Positions 1-9,588 of a stretch of DNA of 64,000 bases are shown here, in pieces. The position numbers and the translations under genes are program-made. Origin of the DNA: Rhodoferax sp. GW822-FHT02A01 (GTDB lineage: Bacteria; Pseudomonadota; Gammaproteobacteria; Burkholderiales; Burkholderiaceae_C); assembly GCF_038784515.1 (NCBI RefSeq), contig NZ_CP152376.1, forward strand, positions 2,046,001 through 2,110,000, in the 5' to 3' direction. The notes below the pieces were generated by a model. That model was not told where the DNA came from. It worked only from the letters and a program-made list of their open reading frames with translations, and ran no database searches. Every line of letters begins with the position of its first letter. Position 1 is the stretch's first letter.

Positions 1-1
1 T

Positions 2-469
2 GTAGCGGCCATTGCCGGTTGCGGCTTCAAGCTGCGCACCAGCCAGGCGCTGCCCTTTCGCACCATCGCCGTGACGCCGGAAAACGCCTCCGGTGTGGCA
101 GGGGACATAGCGCGCTACCTGGGAGACTCCTGGCGCCCCGTGGCGCCCAAGGCTGGCGGCGAGGTTCCAGAAGTGATTCTGGATATCCTGCAAGAGGTGC
201 GTGAGAAGGTGGTGGTAGGCGTCAATGCCTCCGGCCAGGTGCGTGAATACGAACTGCGCCTGACGGTCAGGTTCCGCCTGCGCAGCAGCAAGGGTGACGA
301 TGTGATCGCCCCATCCGTCATCGAGCAGCACCGCAGCATCAGCTTCAACGAGTCCGCCGTGTTGGCCAAGGAAACGGAAGAGGCATTGCTCTATCGCGAT
401 ATGCAATCCGATGTGGTGCAGCAGCTGATGCGGCGTCTTGCCGCAGTCAAGCCCGCAGGGCCCGAGTAA
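2..469 (+). CDS. lptE: LPS-assembly lipoprotein LptE, 5' end missing
   Basis: The open frame runs from the window edge to a TAA at 469. The visible start of the protein reads VAAIAGCGF, a lipobox whose Cys (bases 20-22) would be lipidated, so only the signal peptide start is lost. LptE is the outer-membrane lipoprotein that plugs the LptD barrel and helps insert LPS. About 155 residues are visible, normal for a betaproteobacterial LptE. The next gene, holA, starts 9 bp downstream, which is the usual lptE-holA order in this group and supports the call. The first in-frame ATG (71) lies well inside the mature protein and is not the start. Confidence 0.9.
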   Translation, partial: VAAIAGCGFKLRTSQALPFRTIAVTPENASGVAGDIARYLGDSWRPVAPKAGGEVPEVILDILQEVREKVVVGVNASGQVREYELRLTVRFRLRSSKGDDVIAPSVIEQHRSISFNESAVLAKETEEALLYRDMQSDVVQQLMRRLAAVKPAGPE

Positions 470-478
470 GTCCGCGTC

Positions 479-1564
479 ATGCAAGTTTCCGCAGGGCAAC
501 TCGCCAACCATCTGCAGCGTGGACTCAAGAGTCTGTACACGCTGCACGGTGATGAGCCGCTGCTGGTGCAGGAGGCGCTGGATGCCATACGAACCCATGC
601 CCGTGCCCAAGGCTTTTCCGAGCGCAGTTCCCACACCGTGGCCGGCGCGCACTTCGACTGGAGTGCGGTGTTGGCAGCCGGCGGCTCGCTCAGCCTGTTT
701 GCCGACAAGCAGATCATTGAAATCCGCATCCCCAGCGGCAAGCCGGGCAAGGACGGCAGCGTGGCCCTGCAGCAATTGGCTGAGGCCGCCCAGGGCAACG
801 ACGCGGTTCTGACCATTGTGATGCTGCCGCGCCTGGACAAGATGACCAAGTCCAGCGCCTGGTTCGCGGCACTGGACGGCAACGGCGTGACGCTGGAAGT
901 GCAACCGGTGGAGCGCAGCGCACTGCCGCAGTGGATTGCCCAGCGCCTGGGTGCGCAGGGGTTGCGCGTGGAGCCTGGCGAGGCCGGGCAACGCAGCTTG
1001 CAGTTTTTTGCCGATCGCGTGGAGGGCAATCTGCTGGCGGCCCATCAGGAGATCCAGAAGCTGGCGTTGCTGTTCCCTGCCGACCTGCAAGGCAGCGTGC
1101 TGACTTTCGAGCAGATCGAAAGCGCGGTGCTCAACGTAGCGCGCTACGACGTATTCAAACTTTCGGAATCCGTCCTGGCGGGCAGGCCCGAACGTGTGCA
1201 GCGCATGCTCGACGGATTGCAGGCTGAGGGCGAGGCCGAGGTGCTGGTGCACTACACCCTGGCTGAAGACATCCGTGCCCTCAAGCGGGTGAAGGACGCC
1301 ATGGCCCAGGGCAAGCCGTTGCCCATGGCGCTGCGCGAGAACCGCATCTGGGGCAACAAGGAGCGCCTGTTCGAGCGGGTGCTGCCACGCCTGTCTGCAG
1401 CGGCGTTGGCCGATCTGCTGCAATCGGCCCATTTGGTGGATGGCATCGTCAAGGGCCTGAAGCAACCCGATTGGCCGGTGAGTGGCTGGCAGGCGTTGCA
1501 CCAACTCGCCCTGGAGCTGTGCCATTTGTGTGCACCCCAGCAGGCCACCCGCAGCCCGCATTGA
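479..1564 (+). CDS. holA: DNA polymerase III subunit delta
   Basis: 361 residues, the usual length. Delta is the clamp-loader wrench that opens the beta sliding clamp at the replication fork. The N-terminus (MQVSAGQLANHL, then YTLHGDEPLLVQEALDAIR) matches the family's start, and the middle shows the AAA+-like fold without a catalytic P-loop, as expected for delta. It follows lptE by 9 bp and is probably cotranscribed. The ATG at 479 is the first possible start after the lptE stop. Nothing looks broken. Confidence 0.95.
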   Translation: MQVSAGQLANHLQRGLKSLYTLHGDEPLLVQEALDAIRTHARAQGFSERSSHTVAGAHFDWSAVLAAGGSLSLFADKQIIEIRIPSGKPGKDGSVALQQLAEAAQGNDAVLTIVMLPRLDKMTKSSAWFAALDGNGVTLEVQPVERSALPQWIAQRLGAQGLRVEPGEAGQRSLQFFADRVEGNLLAAHQEIQKLALLFPADLQGSVLTFEQIESAVLNVARYDVFKLSESVLAGRPERVQRMLDGLQAEGEAEVLVHYTLAEDIRALKRVKDAMAQGKPLPMALRENRIWGNKERLFERVLPRLSAAALADLLQSAHLVDGIVKGLKQPDWPVSGWQALHQLALELCHLCAPQQATRSPH

Positions 1565-1618
1565 GCCCGCTTTCAGAGGGCTGATTTCCGGCTCCCGGCG
1601 TTCTGCGAAAATGTCGAC

Positions 1619-2899
1619 ATGAACGCGCTCAACATCTCCGAATACTCCCAGTCCCTGGGTGTGCAGGCCAAGGCCGCCTCCAGCGTCATGGCCGCAGCGT
1701 CCGCCGCAGTCAAGAACAAGGTCTTGCGCCGTCTGGCGGCCTTGCTGCGCGAGAACACCCAGGCCCTGCAGGTGGATAACGCCAGGGACCTGGAACGCGC
1801 CACGGCTGCCGGGCTGGCGGCGCCCATGGTGGACCGCCTCAAGCTCACCCCCAAGGTGCTGGAGACCTGTGCCGATGGTTGCGAGCAGCTGGCTGGTATG
1901 GCCGACGTGATTGGCGAGATCATCGGCATGCGCCAGCAGCCCAGCGGCATCCGCGTGGGCCAGATGCGCGTACCCATCGGTGTGTTCGGCATGATCTTCG
2001 AGAGCCGTCCCAATGTGACCATCGAAGCGGCCAGCCTGTCCATCAAGAGTGGCAACGCCTGCATCCTGCGCGGCGGCTCGGAAGCGATCGAGTCCAACAA
2101 GGCTTTGGCCAAGCTGGTGCAGCAGGCCCTGACCGAGAACGGCCTGCCCGCCGATGCGGTGCAACTGGTGGAGACCACCGACCGCGACGTGGTGGGCCAG
2201 CTCATCACCATGCCCCAGTACGTGGACGTGATCATCCCGCGCGGCGGCAAGGGCCTGATTGAGCGCATCAGCCGCGATGCCAAGGTGCCGGTAATCAAGC
2301 ACCTGGATGGCAACTGCCATGTGTATGTGGACGATCCCTGCGACATCGCCATGGCCGTGAAGGTGGCCGACAATGCCAAGACCAACAAATACAGCCCCTG
2401 CAATGCCGCCGAGGGCTTGCTGGTGGCGCGTGGTGTGGCAGCGCAGTTCCTGCCCCTGATCGGCAAGGTCTACGCCGACAAAGGCGTGGAGATGCGCGTG
2501 TGCGCAGAAAGCCGTGCCCTGCTGCAAGGTGTGGCCCAAGCCAAGCTGGCCGATGCGACCGAGCAGGACTGGTTTGAGGAATACCTGGCGCCCATCATCA
2601 GCGTCAAGGTTGTGGCGGGCGTGGATGAAGCCATTGCGCACATCAACCGCTATTCCAGCCACCACACCGACGCCATCATCACCCGCGACCACATGCACGC
2701 CCAGCGCTTCCTGCGCGAGGTGGACTCGGCCAGTGTCATGGTCAACGCCAGCACCCGCTTTGCCGATGGCTTTGAATATGGCCTGGGCGCCGAGATCGGC
2801 ATCAGCACCGACAAGTTCCACGCCCGCGGGCCGGTGGGTATTGAAGGACTGACCTCGCTCAAGTACGTGGTGCTGGGCGACGGGGATGTACGCAAATAG
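1619..2899 (+). CDS. proA: Gamma-glutamyl phosphate reductase
   Basis: 426 residues, full length. This is the second step of proline synthesis: NADPH reduction of gamma-glutamyl phosphate to glutamate semialdehyde. Family marks include [20 protein letters not shown] around residues 125-145 and the catalytic Cys at about residue 261 inside YSPCNAAEG. The partner proB is not in the window. The last step, proC, is encoded at 30.6-31.4 kb on the other strand. The gene starts 54 bp after holA and may be read from its own promoter. Confidence 0.97.
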   Translation: MNALNISEYSQSLGVQAKAASSVMAAASAAVKNKVLRRLAALLRENTQALQVDNARDLERATAAGLAAPMVDRLKLTPKVLETCADGCEQLAGMADVIGEIIGMRQQPSGIRVGQMRVPIGVFGMIFESRPNVTIEAASLSIKSGNACILRGGSEAIESNKALAKLVQQALTENGLPADAVQLVETTDRDVVGQLITMPQYVDVIIPRGGKGLIERISRDAKVPVIKHLDGNCHVYVDDPCDIAMAVKVADNAKTNKYSPCNAAEGLLVARGVAAQFLPLIGKVYADKGVEMRVCAESRALLQGVAQAKLADATEQDWFEEYLAPIISVKVVAGVDEAIAHINRYSSHHTDAIITRDHMHAQRFLREVDSASVMVNASTRFADGFEYGLGAEIGISTDKFHARGPVGIEGLTSLKYVVLGDGDVRK

Positions 2900-2989
2900 C
2901 TGGTGAACGCGCTTGAACACGGCGCAATCGGCACCATCTAACAGCGTTCCCCCGATGAAAAAGTAGAAACGCATTTTTGAAAGCACCGC

Positions 2990-4279
2990 ATGGTTCCGCA
3001 CCTCGTCACTGCCCTGACCGGCCCCATCAACGAACTGGAACAGCGCGTGCTGGACTCCATGCCGGCCATCGAGCGCTGGTTCCGTCTGGAGTGGATGGAG
3101 CACACGCCGCCGTTCTATTGCTCGGTGGACGTGCGCAATGCCGGCTTCAAGCTGGCCCCGGTGGACACCGACCTGTTCCCGCGCGGCTGGAACAACCTGA
3201 CGCCTGCCATGCTGCCCCTGGCCGTGCAGGCCGCCATGGCCGCCATCGAAAAGATCTGCCCGGAGGCGCGTAACCTGCTGATCGTGCCGGAGAACAATGT
3301 CCGTAGCACCTTTTACCTGAGCAACCTGGCCCAACTGCGCCGCATCTTCCACATGGCGGGGCTCAATGTGCGCCTTGGCTCCATCAGCCCGGACGTGAAG
3401 AAGACCACCACGCTGCGTTTGCCCGATGGCGAAACGCTGACGCTGGAGCCGGTGATTCGCAACAAGGGCCGGCTGGGTGTCAAGGACTTCGACCCCTGTA
3501 CCATTCTGCTCAACAACGACCTGGTGGCCGGTGTTCCCGGCATTCTGGAAGATATCAACGAGCAGTATCTGCTGCCTCCGTTGCACGCGAGCTGGAGCAC
3601 GCGCCGGCGCAGCACCCACTTCAAGACTTATGAGGAAGTGTCCAAACGCTTTGGCAAGCTCATCGGAGTGGATCCATGGCTCATCAACCCCATGTTCGAC
3701 AGCTGCGGCGGCATCGATCTGGGTACCACGGATGGTCTGGACGCGCTGACCGCGCGTGTCGATGCGCTGCTGGCCAAGGTCAAAAAGAAGTACAAGGAAT
3801 ACGGCATCAAGGAAAAAGCCTTTGTCGTGGTCAAGGCCGACAACCGGGGCAGTGGCGCGGGTCTGATGACCGTGCGTGATGCCAAGGATGTGGCTGCACT
3901 GGCCAAGAAAGCCCGCAACACCGCAGGCAGCCCCTTCCAGGGTGAGCAGGAACTGATCCTGCAAGAGGGCGTGCTCACGCTGGAACGCATGAACGACGCA
4001 GTGGCCGAACCCGTGGTCTACATGATGGACCGCTATGTGGTGGGTGGCTTCTACCGCATCCATGCAGAGCGTGGCATCGACGAAGACCTGAATGCACCCG
4101 GGTCCAGCTTTGTCCCGTTGGCATTCAACGAGAGCACCCATCTGCCGCAGCCCGGCGTACGGCCTGGCGCCAGCGCACCAAACCGCTTCTACATGTACGG
4201 TGTAGTGGGGCGTCTGGCCATGTTGGCGGCCAGTTATGAGCTGGAAGTGACCGACCCGCAAGCCGAACGTTACGATTGA
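2990..4279 (+). CDS. gshA: Glutamate-cysteine ligase, proteobacterial ATP-grasp-like type
   Basis: 429 residues. Makes gamma-glutamylcysteine, the first step of glutathione synthesis. It belongs to the short GshA family typical of beta- and some gammaproteobacteria, unlike the 518-residue E. coli enzyme. Features seen are the start MVPHLVTALTGPINELEQRV, a lysine-rich stretch KVKKKYKEYGIKEKAFVVVK near residue 265, and a conserved tail with PNRFYMYGVVGRLAMLAASYE. It is the first glutathione gene of the region; gshB lies 3.2 kb downstream on the same strand beyond kup and a transporter gene. A 133-bp gap separates it from kup. Confidence 0.93.
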   Translation: MVPHLVTALTGPINELEQRVLDSMPAIERWFRLEWMEHTPPFYCSVDVRNAGFKLAPVDTDLFPRGWNNLTPAMLPLAVQAAMAAIEKICPEARNLLIVPENNVRSTFYLSNLAQLRRIFHMAGLNVRLGSISPDVKKTTTLRLPDGETLTLEPVIRNKGRLGVKDFDPCTILLNNDLVAGVPGILEDINEQYLLPPLHASWSTRRRSTHFKTYEEVSKRFGKLIGVDPWLINPMFDSCGGIDLGTTDGLDALTARVDALLAKVKKKYKEYGIKEKAFVVVKADNRGSGAGLMTVRDAKDVAALAKKARNTAGSPFQGEQELILQEGVLTLERMNDAVAEPVVYMMDRYVVGGFYRIHAERGIDEDLNAPGSSFVPLAFNESTHLPQPGVRPGASAPNRFYMYGVVGRLAMLAASYELEVTDPQAERYD

Positions 4280-4288
4280 GTCTGGTAG

Positions 4289-4305
4289 TTGTTGCGCCGC
4301 AACAA
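4289..4305. promoter_or_regulatory. 17-nt perfect palindrome between gshA and kup
   Basis: TTGTTGCG-C-CGCAACAA forms two perfect 8-base arms around one central base, 10 bp after the gshA stop and about 110 bp before the kup start. No T-run follows, so it is not a typical terminator. It could be an operator or an mRNA hairpin. The function is not known. Confidence 0.4.
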
Positions 4306-4412
4306 GGCGGCGCAAATATTTGCTGCATTAGAGCTTGCGCCCAAGGGGAGCGAGAGCAAAATAGCGCTCCCGAACGGAATGGATACCGGTCCTTCATGGG
4401 CCGGGGCAACTT

Positions 4413-6281
4413 GTGTCAGCATCAAAATCGTCTCTTGCCGCCCTGACTCTGGGCGCTATCGGTGTGGTCTATGGGGATATCGGCACCAGTGTGCTGTACG
4501 CCTTCAAGCAAGTATTTGTCAGCGGGCACGTGCCCATCACCCCTACCAACGTGCTGGGCGTGCTGTCGCTCTTCTTCTGGGCGCTTACGGGTATTGTTTC
4601 CATCAAGTACGTCGTGCTCATCATGCGGGCCGACAACAATGGCGAAGGTGGCCTCATGGCGCTGTTGGCGCTGGCTTCGCTGTCGACAAAGGACACCCCG
4701 CGCGTGCGCGGCATTCTGATTGTTCTGGGGGTATTCGGTGTGGCGCTTTTCTTCGGGGATGGAGTCATTACACCGGCCATCTCCGTGCTGTCGGCAGTCG
4801 AAGGTCTGGAGATCATCACGCCCTCGGCCAAACCTTATGTGGTTCCCATCTCGTTGATGGTGCTGGCCGGCCTGTTTCTGGTGCAACGACGTGGCACAGG
4901 TGACATTGGCAAGTTCTTTGGTCCCGTCACGGTGCTTTGGTTCATTGCCATTGGTGTCATGGGGCTGGTGCAGATCGTGCAAAACCCGTTTGTTCTTTGG
5001 GCCTTGTCGCCAACCTACGCCTTTGGCTTCATGGTGGAGCACCATGCGTTGGCCTTCATTACCCTAGGTGCTGTCTTCCTGTGTCTGACGGGCGCTGAAG
5101 CGCTGTACGCAGACATGGGGCACTTCGGCAAGCAACCTATCCGTATTGCATGGTTTGGTCTGGTCATGCCCTCCCTTGCGTTGAACTATTTTGGTCAAGG
5201 TGCCTTGGTGCTGGCCGATCCGGAGGCCGCACAAAACCCGTTCTTTCTGATGGCGCCCGAGTGGGCGTTGATACCGCTGGTGGTGCTGGCCACGGCAGCC
5301 ACGGTAATTGCTTCGCAGGCCTTGATTTCCGGTGCCTACTCGGCTACCAAGCAGACCATTCAACTGGGCTTTTTGCCGCGTCTGACCATTCTTCACACCT
5401 CCATCAAGGACACCGGTCAGATCTACATTCCGGCGGTCAACTGGACACTCATGTTTGGCGTGGTGCTGGCGGTTGTCATGTTTGGTTCATCCGACGCACT
5501 GGCCGCGGCCTACGGCATCTCGGTCAGCCTGGTGATGATCATCACCACCGTCATGACCTTCTTCGTGGTGCGCTATGGCTGGAAATACCCACTCTGGCTG
5601 TGCATTGCCTCCACCGGGCTTTTCTTTGTTATTGACGCCTCGTTCTTTGCTTCCAACTCGCTCAAGATTGCCCAGGGTGGCTGGTTTCCGTTGGCCATGG
5701 CCGTGGGCCTCTACGTCATCATGTCCACCTGGAAGGATGGACGTCGCCTGATGAACCAGAAGCTGGCGGCCGATGCCATTGATTTGCCCAGTTTCCTGGA
5801 GGCGGTGTTTGTAAGCCCGCCAGTGCGTGTGGAAGGTACAGCTGTTTTTCTGACGGCGGAATCGGGTACCGTGCCCAACGCGCTGCTGCACAACCTCAAG
5901 CACAACAAAGTCATGCACACGACTAATCTGTTTGTTACCGTGCGCAGCCATGAGATCCCTTGGGTTGGCATGAACAAGCGCCTGGAAGTGAACTCGCTAG
6001 GGCACGACTGCTGGCAGGTCACTGTCAACTATGGCTTTAAGAACGACCCCGACATTCCAAAGGCACTGCAGCAGATCAAGGGGCGTGGCTGTGATGTCAA
6101 TGCCATGACCACCAGCTACTTCCTTTCGCGCGATACCGTGGTGCCCACGCTGGGCGAAGGCATGGCTCCGTGGCGCGAGAAGCTGTTTGCGCAGATGCAC
6201 CGCAATGCCAGTGCCGCGGCAGACTTCCTGAACCTGCCCAACAACTCCGTGGTGGAGCTGGGCAGCAAGATCGAAATCTAG
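4413..6281 (+). CDS. kup: Low-affinity potassium uptake protein Kup
   Basis: 622 residues, the normal length. An inner-membrane K+/H+ symporter with about 12 membrane segments in the first ~450 residues and a cytoplasmic C-terminal domain. The family's start region ([20 protein letters not shown]) and the later [19 protein letters not shown] motif are clear. The start is GTG; no ATG in this frame fits the family N-terminus better. It is followed after 11 bp by a BenE-like transporter and then gshB, so kup sits inside a glutathione-linked gene run. Confidence 0.95.
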   Translation: MSASKSSLAALTLGAIGVVYGDIGTSVLYAFKQVFVSGHVPITPTNVLGVLSLFFWALTGIVSIKYVVLIMRADNNGEGGLMALLALASLSTKDTPRVRGILIVLGVFGVALFFGDGVITPAISVLSAVEGLEIITPSAKPYVVPISLMVLAGLFLVQRRGTGDIGKFFGPVTVLWFIAIGVMGLVQIVQNPFVLWALSPTYAFGFMVEHHALAFITLGAVFLCLTGAEALYADMGHFGKQPIRIAWFGLVMPSLALNYFGQGALVLADPEAAQNPFFLMAPEWALIPLVVLATAATVIASQALISGAYSATKQTIQLGFLPRLTILHTSIKDTGQIYIPAVNWTLMFGVVLAVVMFGSSDALAAAYGISVSLVMIITTVMTFFVVRYGWKYPLWLCIASTGLFFVIDASFFASNSLKIAQGGWFPLAMAVGLYVIMSTWKDGRRLMNQKLAADAIDLPSFLEAVFVSPPVRVEGTAVFLTAESGTVPNALLHNLKHNKVMHTTNLFVTVRSHEIPWVGMNKRLEVNSLGHDCWQVTVNYGFKNDPDIPKALQQIKGRGCDVNAMTTSYFLSRDTVVPTLGEGMAPWREKLFAQMHRNASAAADFLNLPNNSVVELGSKIEI

Positions 6282-6292
6282 TTTCTTTTTCT

Positions 6293-7504
6293 ATGCAGTT
6301 TTTCAAGGACTGGAGCATCTCCGCCTTCAGCGCAGGATTTGTAGCCGTATTAGTGGGCTTTACCAGCTCCATTGCCATCGTTTTCCAGGCGGCTCAGGCA
6401 TTTGGTGCCACACCGGAGGTGATGGCCTCTTGGATGTGGGCCATCGGCTTGGGCATGGGCTTGTGCACGTTGGTGCCTTCGCTGTGGTGGCGCAAACCGG
6501 TGATGGTGGCCTGGAGCACGCCGGGTGCGGCGGTGCTGGCCAGCGCTGGCATGGCGGGAGGCTTCCACATGGGCGATGCCGTGGGCGCCTTCATGATGTG
6601 TGCTGCGCTCATCGTGGTGGCGGGCGCCACCGGATGGTTTGAGCGGCTGATGGACCGCATCCCGGTGGCCATCGCCTCCGCCTTGCTGGCGGGCGTGCTG
6701 GCACGCGTCGGCCTATCGGCCTTCACTGCGGCACAGACTTCCCTGCCGCTGGTGGTACTGATGCTGTTGACCTATCTGGTGGGCAAGCGCCTGTTGCCGC
6801 GCTACGCCGTGCCGTTGACGTTGGCGGTGGCCATCGTGTTCGTGGCGTTCAACCATGGCTTTCTGCAGACCGACATCCAGTACGGCCTGACACTGCCGGT
6901 GTGGGTCACGCCGGTGTTTTCGGTATCGGCCTTCGTCAGCCTGGCACTACCCTTGTTCATCGTCACCATGGCGTCGCAGAACCTGCCCGGTGTGGCCGCC
7001 ATCAAGGCTGCGGGTTACGGCGATGAGCGGGCCAACGGAGGCGATGCCGGTATCCCGATATCGCGCACCATCACGCTCACTGGTTTATGCACGCTGGTGT
7101 TGGCGCCCTTTGGCGCGTTCTCGCTCAACCTGAGTGCCATCACCGCGGCCATCTGCATGGGGCCCGAGGCCCACGCCGACCCCAAGCGCCGCTATACGGC
7201 GGCCGTCTCCTGCGGCGGCTTGTATGTGCTGGTCGGCCTGTTTGGTGCCACCATCATCGGCGTGCTCACCGCCTTCCCCAAGGAACTGGTGGCGGCCATT
7301 GCCGGGCTGGCCTTGCTGGGCAGCATTGCCGGTGGCTTGCGTGTGGCGCTCGACAAGGATGTGGATCGCGAGGCAGCCATCATCACCTTTTTGGTCACGC
7401 TCAGCGGGGTTACCGTGGCCGGTGTAGGCTCTGCGTTCTGGGGGGTGGTGGCCGGTGCCGTGGCACTGGCGGTGCAGCACTGGAAAGCGCCACAAACCCG
7501 TTGA
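6293..7504 (+). CDS. BenE-like benzoate/H+ symporter family transporter
   Basis: About 403 residues, nearly all hydrophobic, with 10-12 membrane segments. The start MQFFKDWSISAFSAGFVAVLV and the middle ITMASQNLPGVA-type motif (seen as IVTMASQNLPGVAAIKAAGY) fit the BenE family. The frame stays open upstream into kup, but the ATG at 6293, 11 bp after the kup stop, matches the family N-terminus. The family takes up benzoate in aromatic-degrading bacteria. No aromatic catabolic genes are nearby, so the true substrate is uncertain. gshB begins 22 bp downstream, suggesting a kup-benE-gshB transcript. Confidence 0.85.
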   Translation: MQFFKDWSISAFSAGFVAVLVGFTSSIAIVFQAAQAFGATPEVMASWMWAIGLGMGLCTLVPSLWWRKPVMVAWSTPGAAVLASAGMAGGFHMGDAVGAFMMCAALIVVAGATGWFERLMDRIPVAIASALLAGVLARVGLSAFTAAQTSLPLVVLMLLTYLVGKRLLPRYAVPLTLAVAIVFVAFNHGFLQTDIQYGLTLPVWVTPVFSVSAFVSLALPLFIVTMASQNLPGVAAIKAAGYGDERANGGDAGIPISRTITLTGLCTLVLAPFGAFSLNLSAITAAICMGPEAHADPKRRYTAAVSCGGLYVLVGLFGATIIGVLTAFPKELVAAIAGLALLGSIAGGLRVALDKDVDREAAIITFLVTLSGVTVAGVGSAFWGVVAGAVALAVQHWKAPQTR

Positions 7505-7526
7505 ACCCGTTTTTCACAAGAGCCGT

Positions 7527-8471
7527 ATGAACATTCTTTTTGTTGCCGATCCGCTGGAGTCCTTCAAGATCTACAAGGACACCACCTTCTCCATGGTGCG
7601 CGAGGCGCAACGCCGGGGTCACACGGTGGCGGCCACCGAGCCCCGGCACATCGTGTGGCAACGCGGTAGTGTGGTGCAGGCCCTGGTGCGCAACATCCAC
7701 CTCACGGGCGGCAAAGAGAATTGGTTTGACGTGACGGCCAGTGAGACCGTGGCCCTGCGCAGCTTCGATGCGATTGTCATGCGCAAGGACCCGCCTTTCG
7801 ACAGCGAGTTCTTCTATGCCACCCATCTGCTGGAGCAGGCCGAGCGCGAAGGTGCCAAGGTGTTCAACAAGCCACGTGCGCTGCGTGACCACCCCGAAAA
7901 GCTGGCCATCATGGAGTTCCCGCAGTTCATAGGCCCTACCATCGTCACCCGCGATGCGGCCGCCGTGCGCGCCTTCCATGCCGAACACAGAGACATCATC
8001 CTCAAGCCGCTGGACGGCATGGGCGGCACCGGCATCTTCCGCGTCAAGGAAGATGGCCTGAACCTGGGCGCCATCATCGAGACGCTGAATGCCGATGGCG
8101 CGCAGACCATCATGGTGCAGAAGTTCCTGCCCGCCATCAAGGATGGTGACAAGCGCGTGCTGGTCATTGGCGGCAAGCCCGTGCCCTATTGCCTGGCGCG
8201 CATTCCACAGGGTGGCGAGGTACGCGGCAACCTGGCTGCTGGCGGCAAGGGTGTGGCCCAGCCCATCAGCGAAGCCGATCGTGCCATTGCAGAAGCCCTG
8301 GGACCCATTCTTGCGGCGCGTGGATTGCTGCTGGTGGGGCTGGATGTGATCGGCGACAGCCTCACCGAAATCAACGTCACCAGCCCGACCTGCTTTCAGG
8401 AAATCACCGACCAGACCGGTTTTGATGTGCCGGCCATGTTCATGGACGCGCTGGAGGAGGCGCTGCGCTAA
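7527..8471 (+). CDS. gshB: Glutathione synthetase
   Basis: 314 residues, the usual size. It joins glycine to gamma-glutamylcysteine using ATP. The N-terminus MNILFVADPLESFKIYKDTT and the ATP-grasp glycine-rich loop KPLDGMGGTGIF near residue 160 are diagnostic, and the C-terminus has the DVIGDSLTEINVTSPT ligand region. The ATG at 7527 is chosen over an upstream extension that overlaps the transporter gene. It closes the gshA-kup-benE-gshB run and nearly abuts the convergent amidotransferase gene. Confidence 0.96.
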   Translation: MNILFVADPLESFKIYKDTTFSMVREAQRRGHTVAATEPRHIVWQRGSVVQALVRNIHLTGGKENWFDVTASETVALRSFDAIVMRKDPPFDSEFFYATHLLEQAEREGAKVFNKPRALRDHPEKLAIMEFPQFIGPTIVTRDAAAVRAFHAEHRDIILKPLDGMGGTGIFRVKEDGLNLGAIIETLNADGAQTIMVQKFLPAIKDGDKRVLVIGGKPVPYCLARIPQGGEVRGNLAAGGKGVAQPISEADRAIAEALGPILAARGLLLVGLDVIGDSLTEINVTSPTCFQEITDQTGFDVPAMFMDALEEALR

Positions 8472-8475
8472 ATGG

Positions 8476-9258
8476 TCAAACCAGCAGTGCCCCGTCGCAA
8501 AACGCGCGCAATTCTCCGGGCTGCATTGCCACCCAATGCTCGTTGGTGGTGAGCGGCTCGGTCACCACGATGGCCAGGCGGTCATCCGGGCCATTGAGCT
8601 CGGACAGGTCTACGCTGACATCCTCGTCCTTGAGCTTCACCTCGCTGAATGGATACTGGCGCAGCACGTAATGCAGCTTGGTGCTGGCATGCGCCCACAG
8701 GGCCTGGCCGTTGCTGAGCAGGAAGTTGAAGGTGCCATGCTTGGCGATGCGTGGTGCCAAGTCGCGCAAGGTGTGGCTCAATTCTTCGACGGTGGGCACG
8801 CTGGCGTGGGACTTGTTGAGCTCCTGCATCAGCCAGCAAAAGGCCAGTTCGCTGTCAGTGTTGCCCACGGGTTTGAAATTGCCGTGCAGGGGCGGGTTGA
8901 AGTCCTTCAGGTCGCCGTTGTGGGCAAAGAACCAGTAACGGCCCCAAAGCTCACGCACAAACGGGTGGCAGTTTTCCAGTGTGACGCCGCCCACCGTGGC
9001 CTTGCGCACATGGGCCACCACGTTGTGGCTCTTGATCGGGTAGCTGCGCAGCATTTGCGCGATGGGGGAAGTGGCCGCACTTTCCTTGTCCACAAAGTGG
9101 CGGGCAGCGCGACCCGGGTTTTGCCCCTCGCTCTCGAAGAAGGCGATGCCCCAGCCGTCGGAGTGGTGGTCGGTGCAGCCACCGCGCTGCGAGAAACCGG
9201 TGAAACTGAGCGTCAGACTGGCGGGCAGTCTGCTGTTCATCCCTAGCAATTGACACAT
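8476..9258 (-). CDS. Class II glutamine amidotransferase (YafJ-like)
   Basis: 260 residues. An Ntn-type glutamine amidotransferase domain makes up the whole protein. The start MCQLLGMN places the catalytic Cys at residue 2, exposed after Met removal, and a CTDHHSDGWG motif follows near residue 30. Stand-alone proteins of this family have no firmly assigned acceptor; YafJ of E. coli is the closest named relative. It is convergent with gshB (4 bp between stop codons). A link to gamma-glutamyl chemistry is tempting from position but is only inference. Confidence 0.87.
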   Translation of the reverse strand: MCQLLGMNSRLPASLTLSFTGFSQRGGCTDHHSDGWGIAFFESEGQNPGRAARHFVDKESAATSPIAQMLRSYPIKSHNVVAHVRKATVGGVTLENCHPFVRELWGRYWFFAHNGDLKDFNPPLHGNFKPVGNTDSELAFCWLMQELNKSHASVPTVEELSHTLRDLAPRIAKHGTFNFLLSNGQALWAHASTKLHYVLRQYPFSEVKLKDEDVSVDLSELNGPDDRLAIVVTEPLTTNEHWVAMQPGELRAFCDGALLV

Positions 9259-9289
9259 GGGTTCAGTGTACTCCCGGTTGTTGGGTGGG

Positions 9290-9481
9290 TTAACTTCGCG
9301 GTTCGGACCAGAGCTTGCCGCCTGTGGCCCAGTTCTCGCGCTTGACGTCGGTGAAGATGATTTCCACGGCCTCCGGCGCGGTGCCCAGCACCTCTACCGT
9401 GACGCGGGTGATCTCTTCGGCCAGCTTGCGCTTTTGTTCGACGCTGCGGCCTTCAAACAGTTCTACGTGGTAGGTCGGCAT
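9290..9481 (-). CDS. 4-oxalocrotonate tautomerase family protein
   Basis: 63 residues, the standard length. It begins MPTYHVELFEGRS, giving Pro as the first residue after Met removal, the catalytic general base of the family. These small enzymes form hexamers and move double bonds in enol-keto substrates. The substrate cannot be told from sequence. The frame is open further upstream, but the Pro-1 requirement fixes the start at 9481. Divergent from the glycosyltransferase gene. Confidence 0.85.
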   Translation of the reverse strand: MPTYHVELFEGRSVEQKRKLAEEITRVTVEVLGTAPEAVEIIFTDVKRENWATGGKLWSEPRS

Positions 9482-9588
9482 GGTTATCCTTGATGTAATG
9501 CTTGGGCGGCCAAAGCGTTGACGCGCGCGGTTTAGACTGCAGACATTGTATGAACGGACCTGCCGCCTTGCGCCTGAATAAATCGAAT

